Shown one piece after another: positions 1 to 12,300 of a stretch of 64,000 nucleotides of DNA. The stretch is taken from positions 11,718,001 to 11,782,000 of the forward strand of contig NC_071329.1 in assembly GCF_010183535.1 (NCBI RefSeq), in the 5' to 3' direction. The translations under genes and the position numbers were made by a program. Each line of letters opens with the position of its first letter. Within the stretch, counting starts at the first letter, position 1. Origin of the DNA: Caenorhabditis remanei. Lineage: Eukaryota > Nematoda > Chromadorea > Rhabditida > Rhabditidae. The notes under the pieces were generated by a model. The model was not told where the DNA came from. It made no database searches and saw only the letters and a list, made by a program, of their open reading frames with translations.

Positions 1-178
1 GTCGAAATGTGTGCAAACACCATCACGTCAGAATGCATGCACCTCGCGATTTCGCTCCCTCTGCGCCCAGTTTCCTTAATCGATTTTCACAATTTTTTGT
101 GTAATAAATGACTGTTCACATGTTAATTTCAGACAATCTAACTCTACACGACCGAAGCACAACGGAAACTTGTGAATC

Positions 179-1075
179 ATGGGGGGAGTTCGATGTAAGT
201 GTTATATACAAACGTGTTCAACGTGAAAACGTATGAAAATCAGAATATTTTTTGATTTCTTGTTCATTTCGATAACGAAAATGTGCTGCCACATTCACGT
301 AGTCTGTTCTGACTGTTGCTCTCTGAGAAACCCTATTTTAGCTGTTGCTGCTCTTGCCTTCGCCGGAGTCGTTGGCCTTACTTTCCTCGTTCTAGGATGC
401 GCTCTTCCAATGTATGGGTAAGTTTTTCTGACCTTGCGCTTATAATTATGAAAAAAAAAACCAATTTTTCAGAACATGGTCGCCGATGTTCGTGATTGCA
501 TTCTACATTCTCTCACCAGTACCTCTGCTTATTGCAAGACGTTTCCAGGAAGACATGACTGGAACAAACGCATGCATCGAATTAGCCCTTTTCATTACTA
601 CTGGAATTGTCATCTCCGCTTTTGCTCTTCCAGTTGTCTTAGCCCATGCTGGAACGGTGAGTCTCAATGACTATTTTTATTAGTTTAGAGAATGAAGTGA
701 ATTTTTATGTTCAGCATGATTGAATGTGTCATTTAGATTAAGCACGGAGCATGCTTCCTCATCAACACTGGCTCAACTATCATGTTTGGCACTATCATCG
801 CATATTTCTATTTGCATCGTGACGACGACAGTGGAAGCTGGAGCCAATCTCTTTTCTAATTCATGTGTCTCACCTGTTATTGTCCTTCCTTTCAAAGTCT
901 TGTGGTTCGTTGCTGTAATATAGTGTTTTTCATTATTTTCATTCCCAAGTAGTTTCAGATAGCAAAATCCGCGTGCTTCTTAGTGTTCGTTGCGAATTCC
1001 ATCAACTTTGGCGTCATCATTTTCTACTTCCGCATTTTCAACGGCGAAGATATGAACGGGATGTCGCTTTGGTAA
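179..1075 (+). CDS. LEPROT/VPS55 family endosomal membrane protein, two alternative last exons
   Basis: Exons 179-194, 342-417 and 473-656, then either 737-859 (132 aa) or 959-1075 (130 aa). Both forms keep frame, and the human LEPROT family protein is about 131 aa. The N-terminal half carries the family signature: a first helix with [12 protein letters not shown], then [10 protein letters not shown], then a conserved helix ending [16 protein letters not shown]. Four membrane helices are expected. Known role of the family (OB-R gene-related protein, yeast Vps55): a late-endosome membrane protein for trafficking of receptors to the vacuole or lysosome. The two last exons both start with an isoleucine codon and encode alternative fourth helices with quite different tails (SGSWSQSLF versus MNGMSLW). 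The start is the first ATG (MGGVRS), spliced in frame to the second exon. A matching C. elegans gene is, from memory, C30B5.2. An AATAAA lies at about 1327. Confidence 0.9.
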
Positions 1076-1795
1076 CAATCCGGCCATTCTTTCAATAACT
1101 TATTTCTTATACTTATTATTTTACTTCTATACTCTCACTTTGTCGGTGACTTTTCAAGCATTGTATAAATGTAAAAATGTTCTGTAAATTTTGACCAATG
1201 AATATCGCAAAAGCACATTTGAAACACTCATTCATCTTACCACTGAAAACTAGAGTCTGAAATTTGAGCCGGGAACGAACGCGAACAACGAAAGCTTTAC
1301 CGCTGGTAGAATTGCATTTACTCAAAAAATAAAGTAAATTTGAAAAACAGGGATTTTTAAACGTTTGTACTATCTAATTTGCTTTCATAAATAGAGACAA
1401 GAGAGCAGTGGAGACCGTGAAAATCGAGAAGAAACGAAATCCGGTAGAAACAAAACAAAATAGACCATTTTTCGGGAGTTTAATCGACTTATTTTGAAGT
1501 AATGACTGCTCACAACCTTCGAAATAAATTTTTAGCTTCTTCCCGTTTGTTTCTGCCGCTTTCGTCTCTTCCGGATTTAATTTCTTCTACATTTGTAAAT
1601 ACAGTCTCGAGCTGCAATTTTTAATTGGGAAGGCATACTGTATCAAAGGCGCATAGAAAAATACCTTCCTAAGGTTTCGAACGGACCGAAATTCCCGCCA
1701 AAGCGCTCAGTCATTCTGATTGCCCGCAAACCTGATAAGCACCCGGTTTTCCGCCTAGAGTTGAGATATTTAATTTTTCAACGGAGTTACGGAAC
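1076..1795. other. Intergenic, 720 bp, with an imperfect inverted repeat
   Basis: No coding exon is visible. It holds the 3' UTR of the LEPROT gene and the promoter of the next gene. At about 1420-1447 and 1550-1578 lie two roughly 28 bp segments that are imperfect reverse complements (GAAACGAAATCCGGTAGAAAC against GTTTCTGCCGCTTTCGTCTC). This may be a decayed foldback element. Confidence 0.5.
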
Positions 1796-4410
1796 ATGAG
1801 CGTTGACGAAACTCACCGCGAAAACTCTCTCAGCATTAGTGTGTCAGAAAACGACAGTTCGGAAAAATCTATTACTCCCGATGACGCTTCTGCTAATGGT
1901 AAAGTTGTTATTTCATTATTTGCATTAAAAAACTCATTCATTTTCAGATGTTTCTATGCAAACTGAAAGTGCACCATCGAATGCATTCAATCCTCCAGTT
2001 CTTCGACAACCACCTGCTAGGGATCTGAAGTCACCGGTTAGAAATTCTTACAATCACAATTTCAAAAAATATTTTCAGGCTCAATCGGCCGATGTTCCGA
2101 AAACGTCTAATGATATAATATATGATGGCGGGTTGGAAGATAAGGATGACGTTGAGTTTAAAGTCGTGTTCGCCGATTTGCATAATACTGAAATGATGGA
2201 GCCCGATGGGAACGAGGTTGAAATTGAAGTACGAGGAGTAAAATACAAGGTAACATTCTTAGAGAATAGAGTACGATAACTTATATTTGAAATTACAGAT
2301 TCCATATGCTATCGAGTGTCATCTCTGCAATGAAATGATGAATTTGTGTTTGAGACGAACTCGCTATCGTGGCCAAAGTCGTGAATATCCAGCGTATCGT
2401 TGCAACCGTAAAGGCTGCCAAACTTTCCGTTCAATACGGAAAGTGTTTCATAATTGTATTCCAAGCATCAGCGACATCGGAAAAATGCAAGCTCCGCCAT
2501 TAGATTCTCCAAAAATCTCTTCCAAACGAACAACCAGTGGAGAGTTTTCTGAAGAGGGTATCACTACTGGTAGACATATAACTCTTCTGAATAACATCTT
2601 ACAGATGACGAAGAGTTCGTAGTACAACGTGTGTACATTCCAAAAGTTGATACTCGGAACCCCGATCAGAAACCGCTTTCCGTTTCCGATAGGATGAGAA
2701 AGGCTAATCAAGTGCGTGCAACTGTCTTTTCAGAGTTTTCCGATCAGCTCCGTCGTGATATTGCTGCAAACAAACGTGTCAGAATTCGGAAACAAGCCCC
2801 AGAAGAGGAGGAACAACAGGGGTATTCAACTAAATACCTGTATCAAAAGTGGCAACTCTTTAACTTTCAGAACGTTGTTTTATATCAGCAAAGAGCTTAG
2901 TCCACAAGAAATCATCGAACTTCAAGATGCTATTATCAAAACCTTGATATCATTAAGAAAAATTCCGCCTCCAATGACTATGCATGATTTGCCATTATTC
3001 GCGAATTGTCCATACTCTAAAAATGTTCTCGAGGCAGGATTGGCGAAGTCCCAGAATGAATTTTGGAACGCTTTTACCAGCTCTGCTCAACCTCCGATTC
3101 CCGTTGGATTTACCAGAAGAAAAGATGACACATTAATCTATAGAGACCCGAAACCTTACGAGTGAGGTACAATTCCAAAAATGCAGCAGCTATTTCATTT
3201 TCAGAGTCCCCGTCATTCTACAGGAAAACTCGCCACGAAAACAAGCTGATGCTGTTGTGAATTATCACAGAAGAAAGGAAGAACAAGATGCGAGACGAAT
3301 GGAGAGACGGCATGTCGAGAAGAAATATCGTTCATGGGCTTCATTGAAAAGGTTGGCACTCATTCCAAAGTAATATACCGATCAAACATGTTTAGAGAGT
3401 TTGATATGGCAGAAACTGAGGACCGTCCAGAATCAAAACTTTCAAAAACGAACAGCGATGATGCACCAGTCTCAATAAGTTCACAGTCTGATCGACATTC
3501 CCGTCAAGTCACTCTTCGAGAACTCATGCATAAGATAGATGGGAATTCAACAGGAAAAATGTCTTGTCGAATTCGCGCGAATGACTCCGAAGGAAAAAGC
3601 GAATCGATGAGATGGATTGATATGAAAACTCCAACTAAAGAAAGTCCTGAAGAGATGGCAAAGTAAGAAAGTACGCTTTGAAGTATTTCACAATCATTTT
3701 CAGAGCCTCCAATAGTGACGGTTACAATCAGCAAGATCCGGACAATGAACTCGAAGACGACGTTTTTGAAAGTGCTTCGAAGTTCAAAGAGTCGTCATCT
3801 ATGCAGACTCTTTCGGCTTCGAACTCGTTGCGTTCCCCAACTTCTCCATTGATGAAAACGTTTTCTCCGCTCACTAACAGGAGTATGAAAAATCCTGCCA
3901 GTTCACATTCTCAAATGTTTTTCCCGGATTCTCATTTCATGAGTAATAGCATCAACAATCACAGTCCTGCTTTTTATGCGTTCCTCCCTTCATATACAAT
4001 GCCATCATTAGATTCGAGCTTGCACTATCAAAATAGAGATCTGGTTGATGAACACTATCAGTGCATAGGAGCATCAGAAGTTGTTCGTACGGATTCGACT
4101 CCTTACACCTACATACATCCAGTCTCTGGGATGCGTCTCACCGATCCTTCTGCATATTTGAATTCGTTCATACCTTCTCCAATCACCAAGCTTGCTCCAA
4201 TGAGTTTTAACGATGAAACTAGTAGGCCGCGTCGTTCGTCAGAGGTAATGATTATGAATATCAGAATCATATTGACATTTTGTTTCTTTTTAGCCAACTA
4301 CCCCGTCTTTGTACAATTTGGACGACTTCAATGGGTCTGATGAAAAAGCTATTAGCTCAGAAGAGAGCAAAAAGATGATGAACTCATTCAAGTTCGATCC
4401 TCCCTTATAA
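1796..4410 (+). CDS. Unrecognised conserved-looking protein with a CxxC...CxxxxC zinc-binding-like region
   Basis: Nine exons by hand: 1796-1898, 1948-2249, 2299-2557, 2605-2821, 2871-3161, 3205-3351, 3396-3662, 3704-4244 and 4294-4410. They give 747 codons in frame. A 42 bp stretch at 2039-2080 starts GTTAGA and ends TTTTCAG. It is probably a further intron, and removing it keeps frame (733 aa). The N-terminus is acidic and Ser/Thr-rich. Near residues 110-170 there is a folded-looking segment with ECHLCNEMM and YRCNRKGCQTF, so four cysteines in a CxxC...CxxxxC pattern that could bind one zinc. Then come basic/acidic stretches (RIRKQAPEEEEQQ; a charged helix RRKEEQDARRMERR) and a long Ser/Pro/Asn-rich C-terminal half. 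I do not recognise the family. Synteny recalls C. elegans C30B5.1, but I cannot assign a function. The low-complexity tail suggests a nuclear or scaffold protein, which is inference. Confidence 0.75.
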
Positions 4411-4632
4411 ATGTATAGTCCCTCCTTTTTGTATTTCCCACCCTCAATTATTTGCACGCTTTTTTCTCCCATAGTTTTACTGTACCCCCGTTTTACCTAA
4501 TTTTACTGCATGTCATGACTCTACCATTTTGTCAAAGTTGTTCATGTTTTCATAAGTTCATGTATGCATTTTGTTCAATTCCAAAGCAATCATAATTTTA
4601 TTCATTCATTAATACGAATGTAATACAGCTCT

Positions 4633-5607
4633 CTATGCATCATCCCGTTCTCTTCTCAACTCTGCTTGCATCTTGATATCCGCCAAGTTTGTACTTTCAT
4701 AGAAACCTTCTAATGCTTTTTCTTTCTTTCTATGAATTTTTTGAGAATGCTTCCTAACGCAAAAGCAAGTGAGAATCCAAATCATTACTGCGATGAATAT
4801 TATGCATAAGGCTGTGAAGACTCGTCGTCGCAGTATGAGGTACTGAGGTGGTTGTTCTCTTGACTTTTTCTTAAATTTTTATTCCGTGGTTTTTCAATTA
4901 AATCAGTCAGTCACTTACAAAGGTGTAATATTTCATATCGCCAAACTCATAGCCTGAGAATAACTTTTCTATTGGGTCCAACAGTGTCGGATTATAGTTC
5001 AACTTCAAAACAGTATACTCATTTTCTGAAAGCAAAAATCGAGGCTAAATGTATGCAAACTTATCTTCTCTCACCAGTAACCCGTTTTTTCTCTTTTTCC
5101 GACACGATTTTCGTCTCATCACATGGGTCAAAACATACAGATGGACTATAACTAAAACTAGATTTTCCATCTGTTCCCATCTTATTTATAAAACACCACG
5201 GCCCCTGTGTTCCATTTGTAATTTCATGAGTTTTGACTGTTCCTATTGCCGAAACGTTCCGCATTGCATGACCAATTGGTAGTTTTAAGTTTCGACATTT
5301 CGAATGATGGAAGTTTTCTGCTGGTTGTTTCCTTTGTTTCTCTGCATTACTGGCAGTTGAAAACCAAGATTCAGTGACTTCAATCCATGGAACACAAGCT
5401 TCTCCGTCGATCGATTTGTCATGATTCCCGAGATATTCATACTCTGACATTACCTTTTTCACGATACATTCAGCACCTTTAGAATTCTTTTTTACTAGAC
5501 ATAAATATCATTTTGTACTTACGAATTCGATCTTTTGGATCAAAGAACTTTCCATCATACAACACTCCAGAGGATATTTTGATTAAAAACAAAATTGGGA
5601 TTAACAT
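4633..5607 (-). CDS. Secreted/single-pass membrane protein with one kringle domain
   Basis: Four exons: 5523-5607, 5075-5494, 4919-5025 and 4633-4869, giving 282 aa. The N-terminus (MLIPILFLIKISSGVLYDG) is a short signal peptide. Residues ~36-145 form a kringle: six cysteines in order, in GAEC, EACVPW, KCRN, GPWCF, SVCFD and DPCDE, plus the YLGNHDKSIDGEACVPW core and GPWC. This is the C1-C6, C2-C4, C3-C5 disulphide layout of the fold. Near residue 210 a hydrophobic helix (VFTALCIIFIAVMIWILTC) is followed by a basic cytoplasmic tail of ~45 residues. The layout (signal, kringle, stalk, TM, short tail) resembles PIK3IP1-type proteins, while ROR receptors carry extra domains and a kinase. Ligand and role are unknown. 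The acceptor of the last exon could instead be the CCTCAG further in, which also keeps frame and removes nine residues. Confidence 0.8.
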
Positions 5608-5782
5608 TTTGGAATGAGTTTTTGAATTCAAAATTCGAAACTATTCCCTTTTAATATTTAAAAAAAACAAGAAGTTCACAAGTTTATTTAATCACAACCG
5701 TAAAAGAGGAAAGGAATTTCAGCAAACTAAGAAAAAAGAGAAAATGCGTTTCATAGATTTTCAAAATTTAATACATAACAGG

Positions 5783-8700
5783 TTAGGGGAATTCTGTAAC
5801 TGTACATACAACTGTCCCATTATCATCGATTATGCTTGTTTTACACGGTCTACCATTTGAATTTGAGTCACGTAACGGATCGAATTTCGGAATTGAACCT
5901 GAAATTGAAACGTTTCAAGAGAGAAGTTGAAAGCTGGAGCCAGAAAATAGACTATATACAATATATACACACTCACCATTCCGAAGTGCATGAATCGGTG
6001 ACACTTGTGTCTGAAGACCATCTTCATGATGAGCTAGAAATCTTGTTTGTTCGAGTCCTTCAAGATTTGCATGTTCTACAAGTGTCTGTGGAAGTGATAT
6101 CTTGTGGCGTGTTCGATTCGTTGCACTTGTTGATAATCGAGATTTCGTTCGCTTCCAATGTCTCCAAATCACGAATTTATCTTGAACAGGTAGTCTTAAT
6201 GAGATTCCACGTATTCCACATCCGTACACGACCACTAGTTCTTTCCTGGAATAATAACAGTGAATAAGAACTTTTTTGTCGCGTAATCTCTCACCTGAAG
6301 TCTTTTCCGAATAAAAGATAAATCACGAAATTGATAGATGAATTAATGATAGCTAAGAAGTTGATTGCTTCTCTTGAGAAAGTATAAAAGATGTGATGAT
6401 CGACCATCAACGTCTCCTGACCCATTATTCTCTCCAGAAGAGTCAGAACGAATCCCCAGAAATTGCAACCAAGAAAGATGAAAACGATGATAACAAGGAC
6501 CAGTGTTGCTTCCCGTGATTTCTCTTTTAGTTCATTTCGACTTGAAATTCTGAAAAGAAACGAGTTAAACCATTGGTGAGATTAACTTGTCAAAATTAAA
6601 ATCTCATTGGAAATAAAATTGAAATTTGAGACTTTATTTTTCTGAATCTCTTTTTTTTTTCAATTTTAAAACCAATGTTTCTCACTACACTCGAAAAAGT
6701 ATTAAGCGAAAATTAAAGTTAAAAAGCTTTAAAAAGAAGAAGAGCAGCAAAGATGCAAAAAAGTTATAAGCAGAAAGAAAAAGATGAAGCGAAGAAGTGA
6801 AGCAAAGAAGAAGTTGAGTACATGCTACAAAAGGATGATGGTGTTTGACACGAATAGACGACATTGAAAAGATGGAAACATGCTTCATAGAGGCACCGGA
6901 AAGATTCAGGCGACGTAAGCGACGTGGCTACGGAAGAGACACTTCCCGTCGACGAGTCAATAACTACAGTACGACGGGGAGCCAAGCCGCGAAGAGTAAA
7001 AGACGACAGAGGGACATGGCAAAGACAATCGGACGGACAGTACCCGGCGATGTTTCGCGGAAGATTTACACTGGCGGAAAGGGCGGCCACCACGCTTCTG
7101 CAATAAATTGAAAACGGGGTAGAGATGAAAATAAGAAGTCTCATAGACAGAATTTAGAATTCATGGGACGTGGAGGTGGGGGTAGAGTGCAACGTTTTCT
7201 TTTTTTCAGTTCTCACAAGAAATTATACATTTTCGTTCAAGGGATGCATTCAATGTGGGTTGATTGGAGAGGGGCGATGGGCTCTCAAAACTCAATATGG
7301 GAAATTCTGGAATAATCAAATAAAACCCCCCGAAAAGCATGTCAATGGTCCCTATCAATTTAAACAATCATGCTAAAGGCTTATTGAAAAATGAATCCTA
7401 GACGAATCGGCCGTACATAGAAGTACAGAGAACAATGAAAGTATGCATGATATGATATGAAAAGCTTTTTTCTGAAAGAGAGAAAGTTAGATATTCACTC
7501 ACTTTTGATTATGAAAATCATATTTTTCAAGACTTTGTCTGATAGTGTATGCGATGATTGCATTGAAGAGAAGAAGTGTTAGGAAGGGAAAAAATACCAT
7601 GACGAAATTGGTGACCCATAGTGAATAAACCTGGAAAATGTATTGCTCAGAAGTCGAAGTTATAGATAATGTAGATTTGCGAACAGAATCCGTGAGACCA
7701 ACAACTAACCTGCTGATAAATAGGATTGCTTGCCATGGCTGAAGGAAGTAAAATATAAGATTGCCAATTACTTCCATCAGGACAACTTGGATTCACAGTG
7801 ACCTGAAACTCATTTCAATTTGATCTCTCTTTCTCATAATTATTTCCGTTTCTGGATCACTTTGCTCACTGACCTGCAGCTCAAAGAACTTGGTGCAATT
7901 AAAAACAACGGCGAATGTTGTGACGCCAAGAATTGTCCATGCAGCACCGCCTACGAGTTAATTAATGTTTAGAAACAATAGTTCCGAGAATCGCCCTACC
8001 TGGTCCACACATCATTTTGCTTCGTTTCGGATGACACACTGCCAGATATCGTTCTATTGTGACTGCAACTGTGATGTAGACACTTCCAGTCTGTGAAATG
8101 TGGGACAGGGCAAAGGCGAATCTGGAAAATCAGACTTACATTGGTCTTTTCTTGAAAACAACATCCCCGTATTTAGATTCTTTGATTCATATAATTCTAA
8201 TGCGTAATGAACATTAAGCAACTAAACGTAATAAATGTCGTGCATTAATCCGTCTCATATCAAAAGGTTTCAGCTAAAGGAAATAGGGATAGAAGATCAT
8301 TCAACATACTTGCAGACGTTTAGATGCTTCAGTGTAACTCTAGAGTGTCAAGACCCTGTTAAATTAGTCCAAGGTTTTTTTCAGAAGTTCAAACTGGTCA
8401 CTGAAGGGATAAAAGATGATTGAATAAGTGCCCGTCAACTTCTCAACCAAATCATTCAGTTTTTCCCACCTAGACCACTAAGTTTAGAGTCCACGAAAAG
8501 ACCAAAAACCTGGCTTACGTTGGTACATCTTCTTTTAGAATTACGCCATATTTCCAAAAACTTCTCGCCCCAATTTATCTCTTTTTCTCACAATTTTCCT
8601 TCTAAATCGAATCACCGCCTTATCTAATAACTTGAACTTAAAGTGAGCAAAACCTTGTCATCTAAAGTTGCATCCATTTCTCTTTTTTATTACTATCATA

Positions 8701-9366
8701 GTTGTCGATCATGTTTCTTTCACTTTTTACTTCCTCATGCTCTTCAAGAAACCCTCTTATCCTATCCCCCCATGTCAATCCACTTTTGACCATTCTGCTT
8801 CCTTTTTCTCCGCTAAAAGTTCAAAAACCGTTGTAATTTCCTGTTTCTTTTTCTACTTTTTCTCTCTCAATCCATATCGTTTTTGCAAAAGGAATCCAAG
8901 GGAATAAGGAAATTTGATTGTCTCTAGTTTGAAATAAAGTCGGTTTTCGAAATTGACCATCAAAACACGAACCTGAGATAAGTGAGCCACGCAACATAAA
9001 GATCGAAAGCTGCGGTGTATTCGATGATGTATTCCATTGCATAGATGAAAAAGGCAGTGATTAAAAGACAAGAATCGAATACAGCAAGTGCTGTCAAAAA
9101 TAAATTATTCGGATTCCGCATTGATGGTCTGGAACAAAACATTATTCGCATGAGTTAGTTGCTGCTACAGAAGGATCTCACCTAGTCAGAATCAAGGCAG
9201 TCGTCGCATTTCCAAATAATCCAAATAATCCTATCAACGTGCCAACCACACTTATCAAGAAGAACTTGACCTCCAGAAAGTCATGTGGCTCAAGTCCACA
9301 CTCATCTGGAGTTGCCGACGTCGTTGGCGTCGGCGTCAAATCAGTGATGTTCACAAGGACATCCAT
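5783..9366 (-). CDS. Rhodopsin-class GPCR, neuropeptide (FMRFamide-like) receptor type
   Basis: Nine exons: 9182-9366, 8973-9128, 8000-8121, 7874-7950, 7710-7802, 7503-7630, 6295-6549, 5977-6245 and 5783-5898. They total 466 aa in frame. Seven hydrophobic helices follow an N-terminus with one N-glycosylation site (NIT) and a Thr/Pro run. Visible class A marks: [12 protein letters not shown] in TM1; the ERYLAVCHP form of the DRY motif after TM3; a basic loop before TM6 ([14 protein letters not shown]); and [13 protein letters not shown] in TM7, replacing NPxxY. The ~130-residue C-terminal tail is Ser/Thr/Arg-rich and cytoplasmic. Introns of ~850 bp (8122-8972) and ~950 bp (6550-7502) contain no further exon I can see. 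By recalled synteny this could be the orthologue of C. elegans C30B5.5 (daf-37, ascaroside receptor), but the sequence alone only supports a peptide-type class A receptor, so no symbol is given. Confidence 0.85.
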
Positions 9367-12300
9367 TTCTCACTTGGCACCTACTCGTCCATGACAAAAC
9401 TAGAACAAGAAAAGAAATTAAATCATTAATTTACATGAGAAAAGAAAAGACAAAAAGAAATGTAATGAGATAAATGAAAAAGAAAAACTTTTCGAAAAAG
9501 AAATAGAAAATGAGAAAGTCTAGGTAGACTTGTTGGGAGCCGGGTCGAAGTAATTAGGAAAAGGAGAAAAATGGAGAAGTAAGTTGACGTGAATAGCAAT
9601 AAGTTATTTTTTGAAGAACCACAAAAGTGCATAGATTGGGACAAAGATCAAAAGAAGAAAAACCGAAGTTTTCAGATAAACAAATATTTGAAAACTTTTC
9701 CGTTTCGAAAGCTTTCGGACTCTTGCTCCAAACCGACTCCGCCCTACCAAATCTAAGTGGGCGGAGTCGGAAAAGAGGGAGAGTAATGAAACTTGCGAAG
9801 AGGGCAGAAGAGAAAAAGAGAGAAATGGACTCATGAAAATGGGGGAAAACTGAACAAAGGATGAAATGGAATCATAAAAAGATTCACTTTTTCATTTATA
9901 TTCACCGAATCGAACGGACGAAAATAGATTGGAACGGGGTGTGATGTGGGGGTGGGTTGTGTCTGGAAGTGAGGGACGTTTTTGAATTTTAACAAGTCAG
10001 AAAAGAAGAATACGTCAAAAAACAAAACGATTAGAAGGATCAAAGATATTTGGGACTTTTTGGAAATCCAATTCTAGTCGATTCATCTCAGATGAGGATT
10101 CATGAACTACGATTGACTGGAATGACTATTACGAAAAACTCAGAAAATACTTGTGAAAAAAAAAATTATTTCGGGACAAGTTATTCCGGAACAAACTTTC
10201 ATAGCAATTCCGAATTTCACAACTCATCCAGGTGAATTGTTTACGGCTAATAGTAAGATCAGAAATCTAATTGTGACACAGACATGAACAATTGGAATTT
10301 CTTGATTTCAATTTTTAAAAGCAGTTCAAAAATAGCGAGACTTAATCTTTGTATTGAACTAGACATTTCAATTACTTTTTCTTGAAACAAATAAAACTTG
10401 ATCCAGTTTACAACCCCATTAAATGTGAGAATGGATAATGAAAAATCTCGCCTACGTCTTCTAAAAATGGGGTTCTATGAGTAAGAACTTGAACCATAAT
10501 TTCAGAGAAAACTTCGTTTGAAAGTATCCAGTGACTGAATGGATCATCACGAGATCTAGTGAAACATCTAATACTTAAAGAAGAGTTTGAAGGCAAAACA
10601 GAAAAAAGAGAGTCTCAAAAAGATGATGCGGTGCCTCATTTGTACCGACCCCGAAAATTGACACCCCAACTTTTTTCCTCGTTTCTTTATAGGAAAGATA
10701 TATAAAGAGGAATAGAGAAACAGATAGATCAGATGACGTGGCAACAAATTTGTCTCGGAGGGACGGGCTCAAAATGAGAGAAAAAGTTGGAGAATTGAAT
10801 CACAAACTTTTTGAAAACAAAGAGTTTGAGCGACCCCATATACCCAAATCCGACGAAAACATGTTCCTTCGGGTTTTCAAAAAATTTCGTTTTAGGGTGG
10901 TCCTAACGAAGGAACAACTGAAAAAAACGGACACAACAAGAAGACAGGAAGTTTAATAGAATTCCTAGAAAGGAAAGGAAAAAGTTGAACAAATATCTAA
11001 GAACAAATGTGAGAAAAAAGAAGCAGTTGCTATAAGTGTGTACATCATCGGAAGTGCAATCGAACAGAAAAAAATGAGGTGGGGCGAATAGAAAAAAAGA
11101 AGAAGAATAAGGGGAGGAGTGACGAGAATTGCAAATGACACATCATTCACAGCTCCAGAAGGAACTGGTGAAGCTGAAAATTGTGAAAAGTCATTGTCTT
11201 TTTCTTCTCGCGAGGTCTATGACATCTTCAAGCAAAAAAAAGAGAAAACGTTGCAGGATGAATAGATGAAAAAGTAAAAGAGAGAATTTCAGGTAGAGGT
11301 CAATATGGAATAATTATTAGTTTTGATTGTATTAGAGGAGGAAGACACAAAAAATGAAGGAAGTTTATGTCAGTTGCAGATGGATTGAAGAAGGGCAGAA
11401 GTAAGAAGAAATGGAAAGTAAAAGTAGGAGAAAAGGATCAAAAGAGTCAAGAAACACTTCCTTCGGGGACTTCTTGTTTAAAAGTCCTTTCGAAAAAGCA
11501 TTCAGAAGTTCAAGTTCAAAACAGAGTTTAACTGAACATGGCATTTCTTGATTCCTAGTTTGATCTGGTCGGCTAACCAGTGGTTAGGAGCAATTGAAAT
11601 AAGTTTCGCAAAGGTTACGAATCAGATTTGAAAGTAAACAAGCTCTAAACACATCATCATTGAGACAATTCTAAATCATCTAGAAATGAGTTGTCACGTA
11701 TTCGAATGTCGACTTACTGTGGGGGCTAAAAACTAAATCTTTCGTGGAACCACCCTAGAGAATTCCAGAAAGAGATTTTAAGAAGAGAGCAAACCCATCC
11801 TATCCACACGGGAGTGCCTTTTTGACGAAAAGTGTTTACTATCGAGTTAGCGAGAAAAGCTCTTCGTCTTTTGGCATTGAAATTGGAATGTTTTCGGGCA
11901 GTGGGAAACGAAAAACGGGCAGCAGACAACCTATGAAGAAACGGAAGACGTCGGAGAAGAATACTGAGTTGGAAAAGATGTTGAGAGGAAAAGTGAAAAG
12001 TGATTTTTGGAAATTTTTGAAAGATTCAGATGGCATCATCTGACGGGACGAGCGGACGGACGCAGGTGCCGAAAATAGGCGAACAATGGAACTTTGGATC
12101 GTTGGAAAAGGGAAGCAGACGGGGTTAAACCGAAGAAGAAAAATATTCTCAGTAAGACGATTTTTCAAAAAAAAATATGATGAAGGTCTCCCCCAGAATA
12201 AGAGAAAAATATTCAAAAGAGAAAAAGATGACACGTGGATTGGCGTTGGGGCCTTCTTAGTATTTTTTATGGGTCTGGAGGGGGAATATGACGGAAAGAA

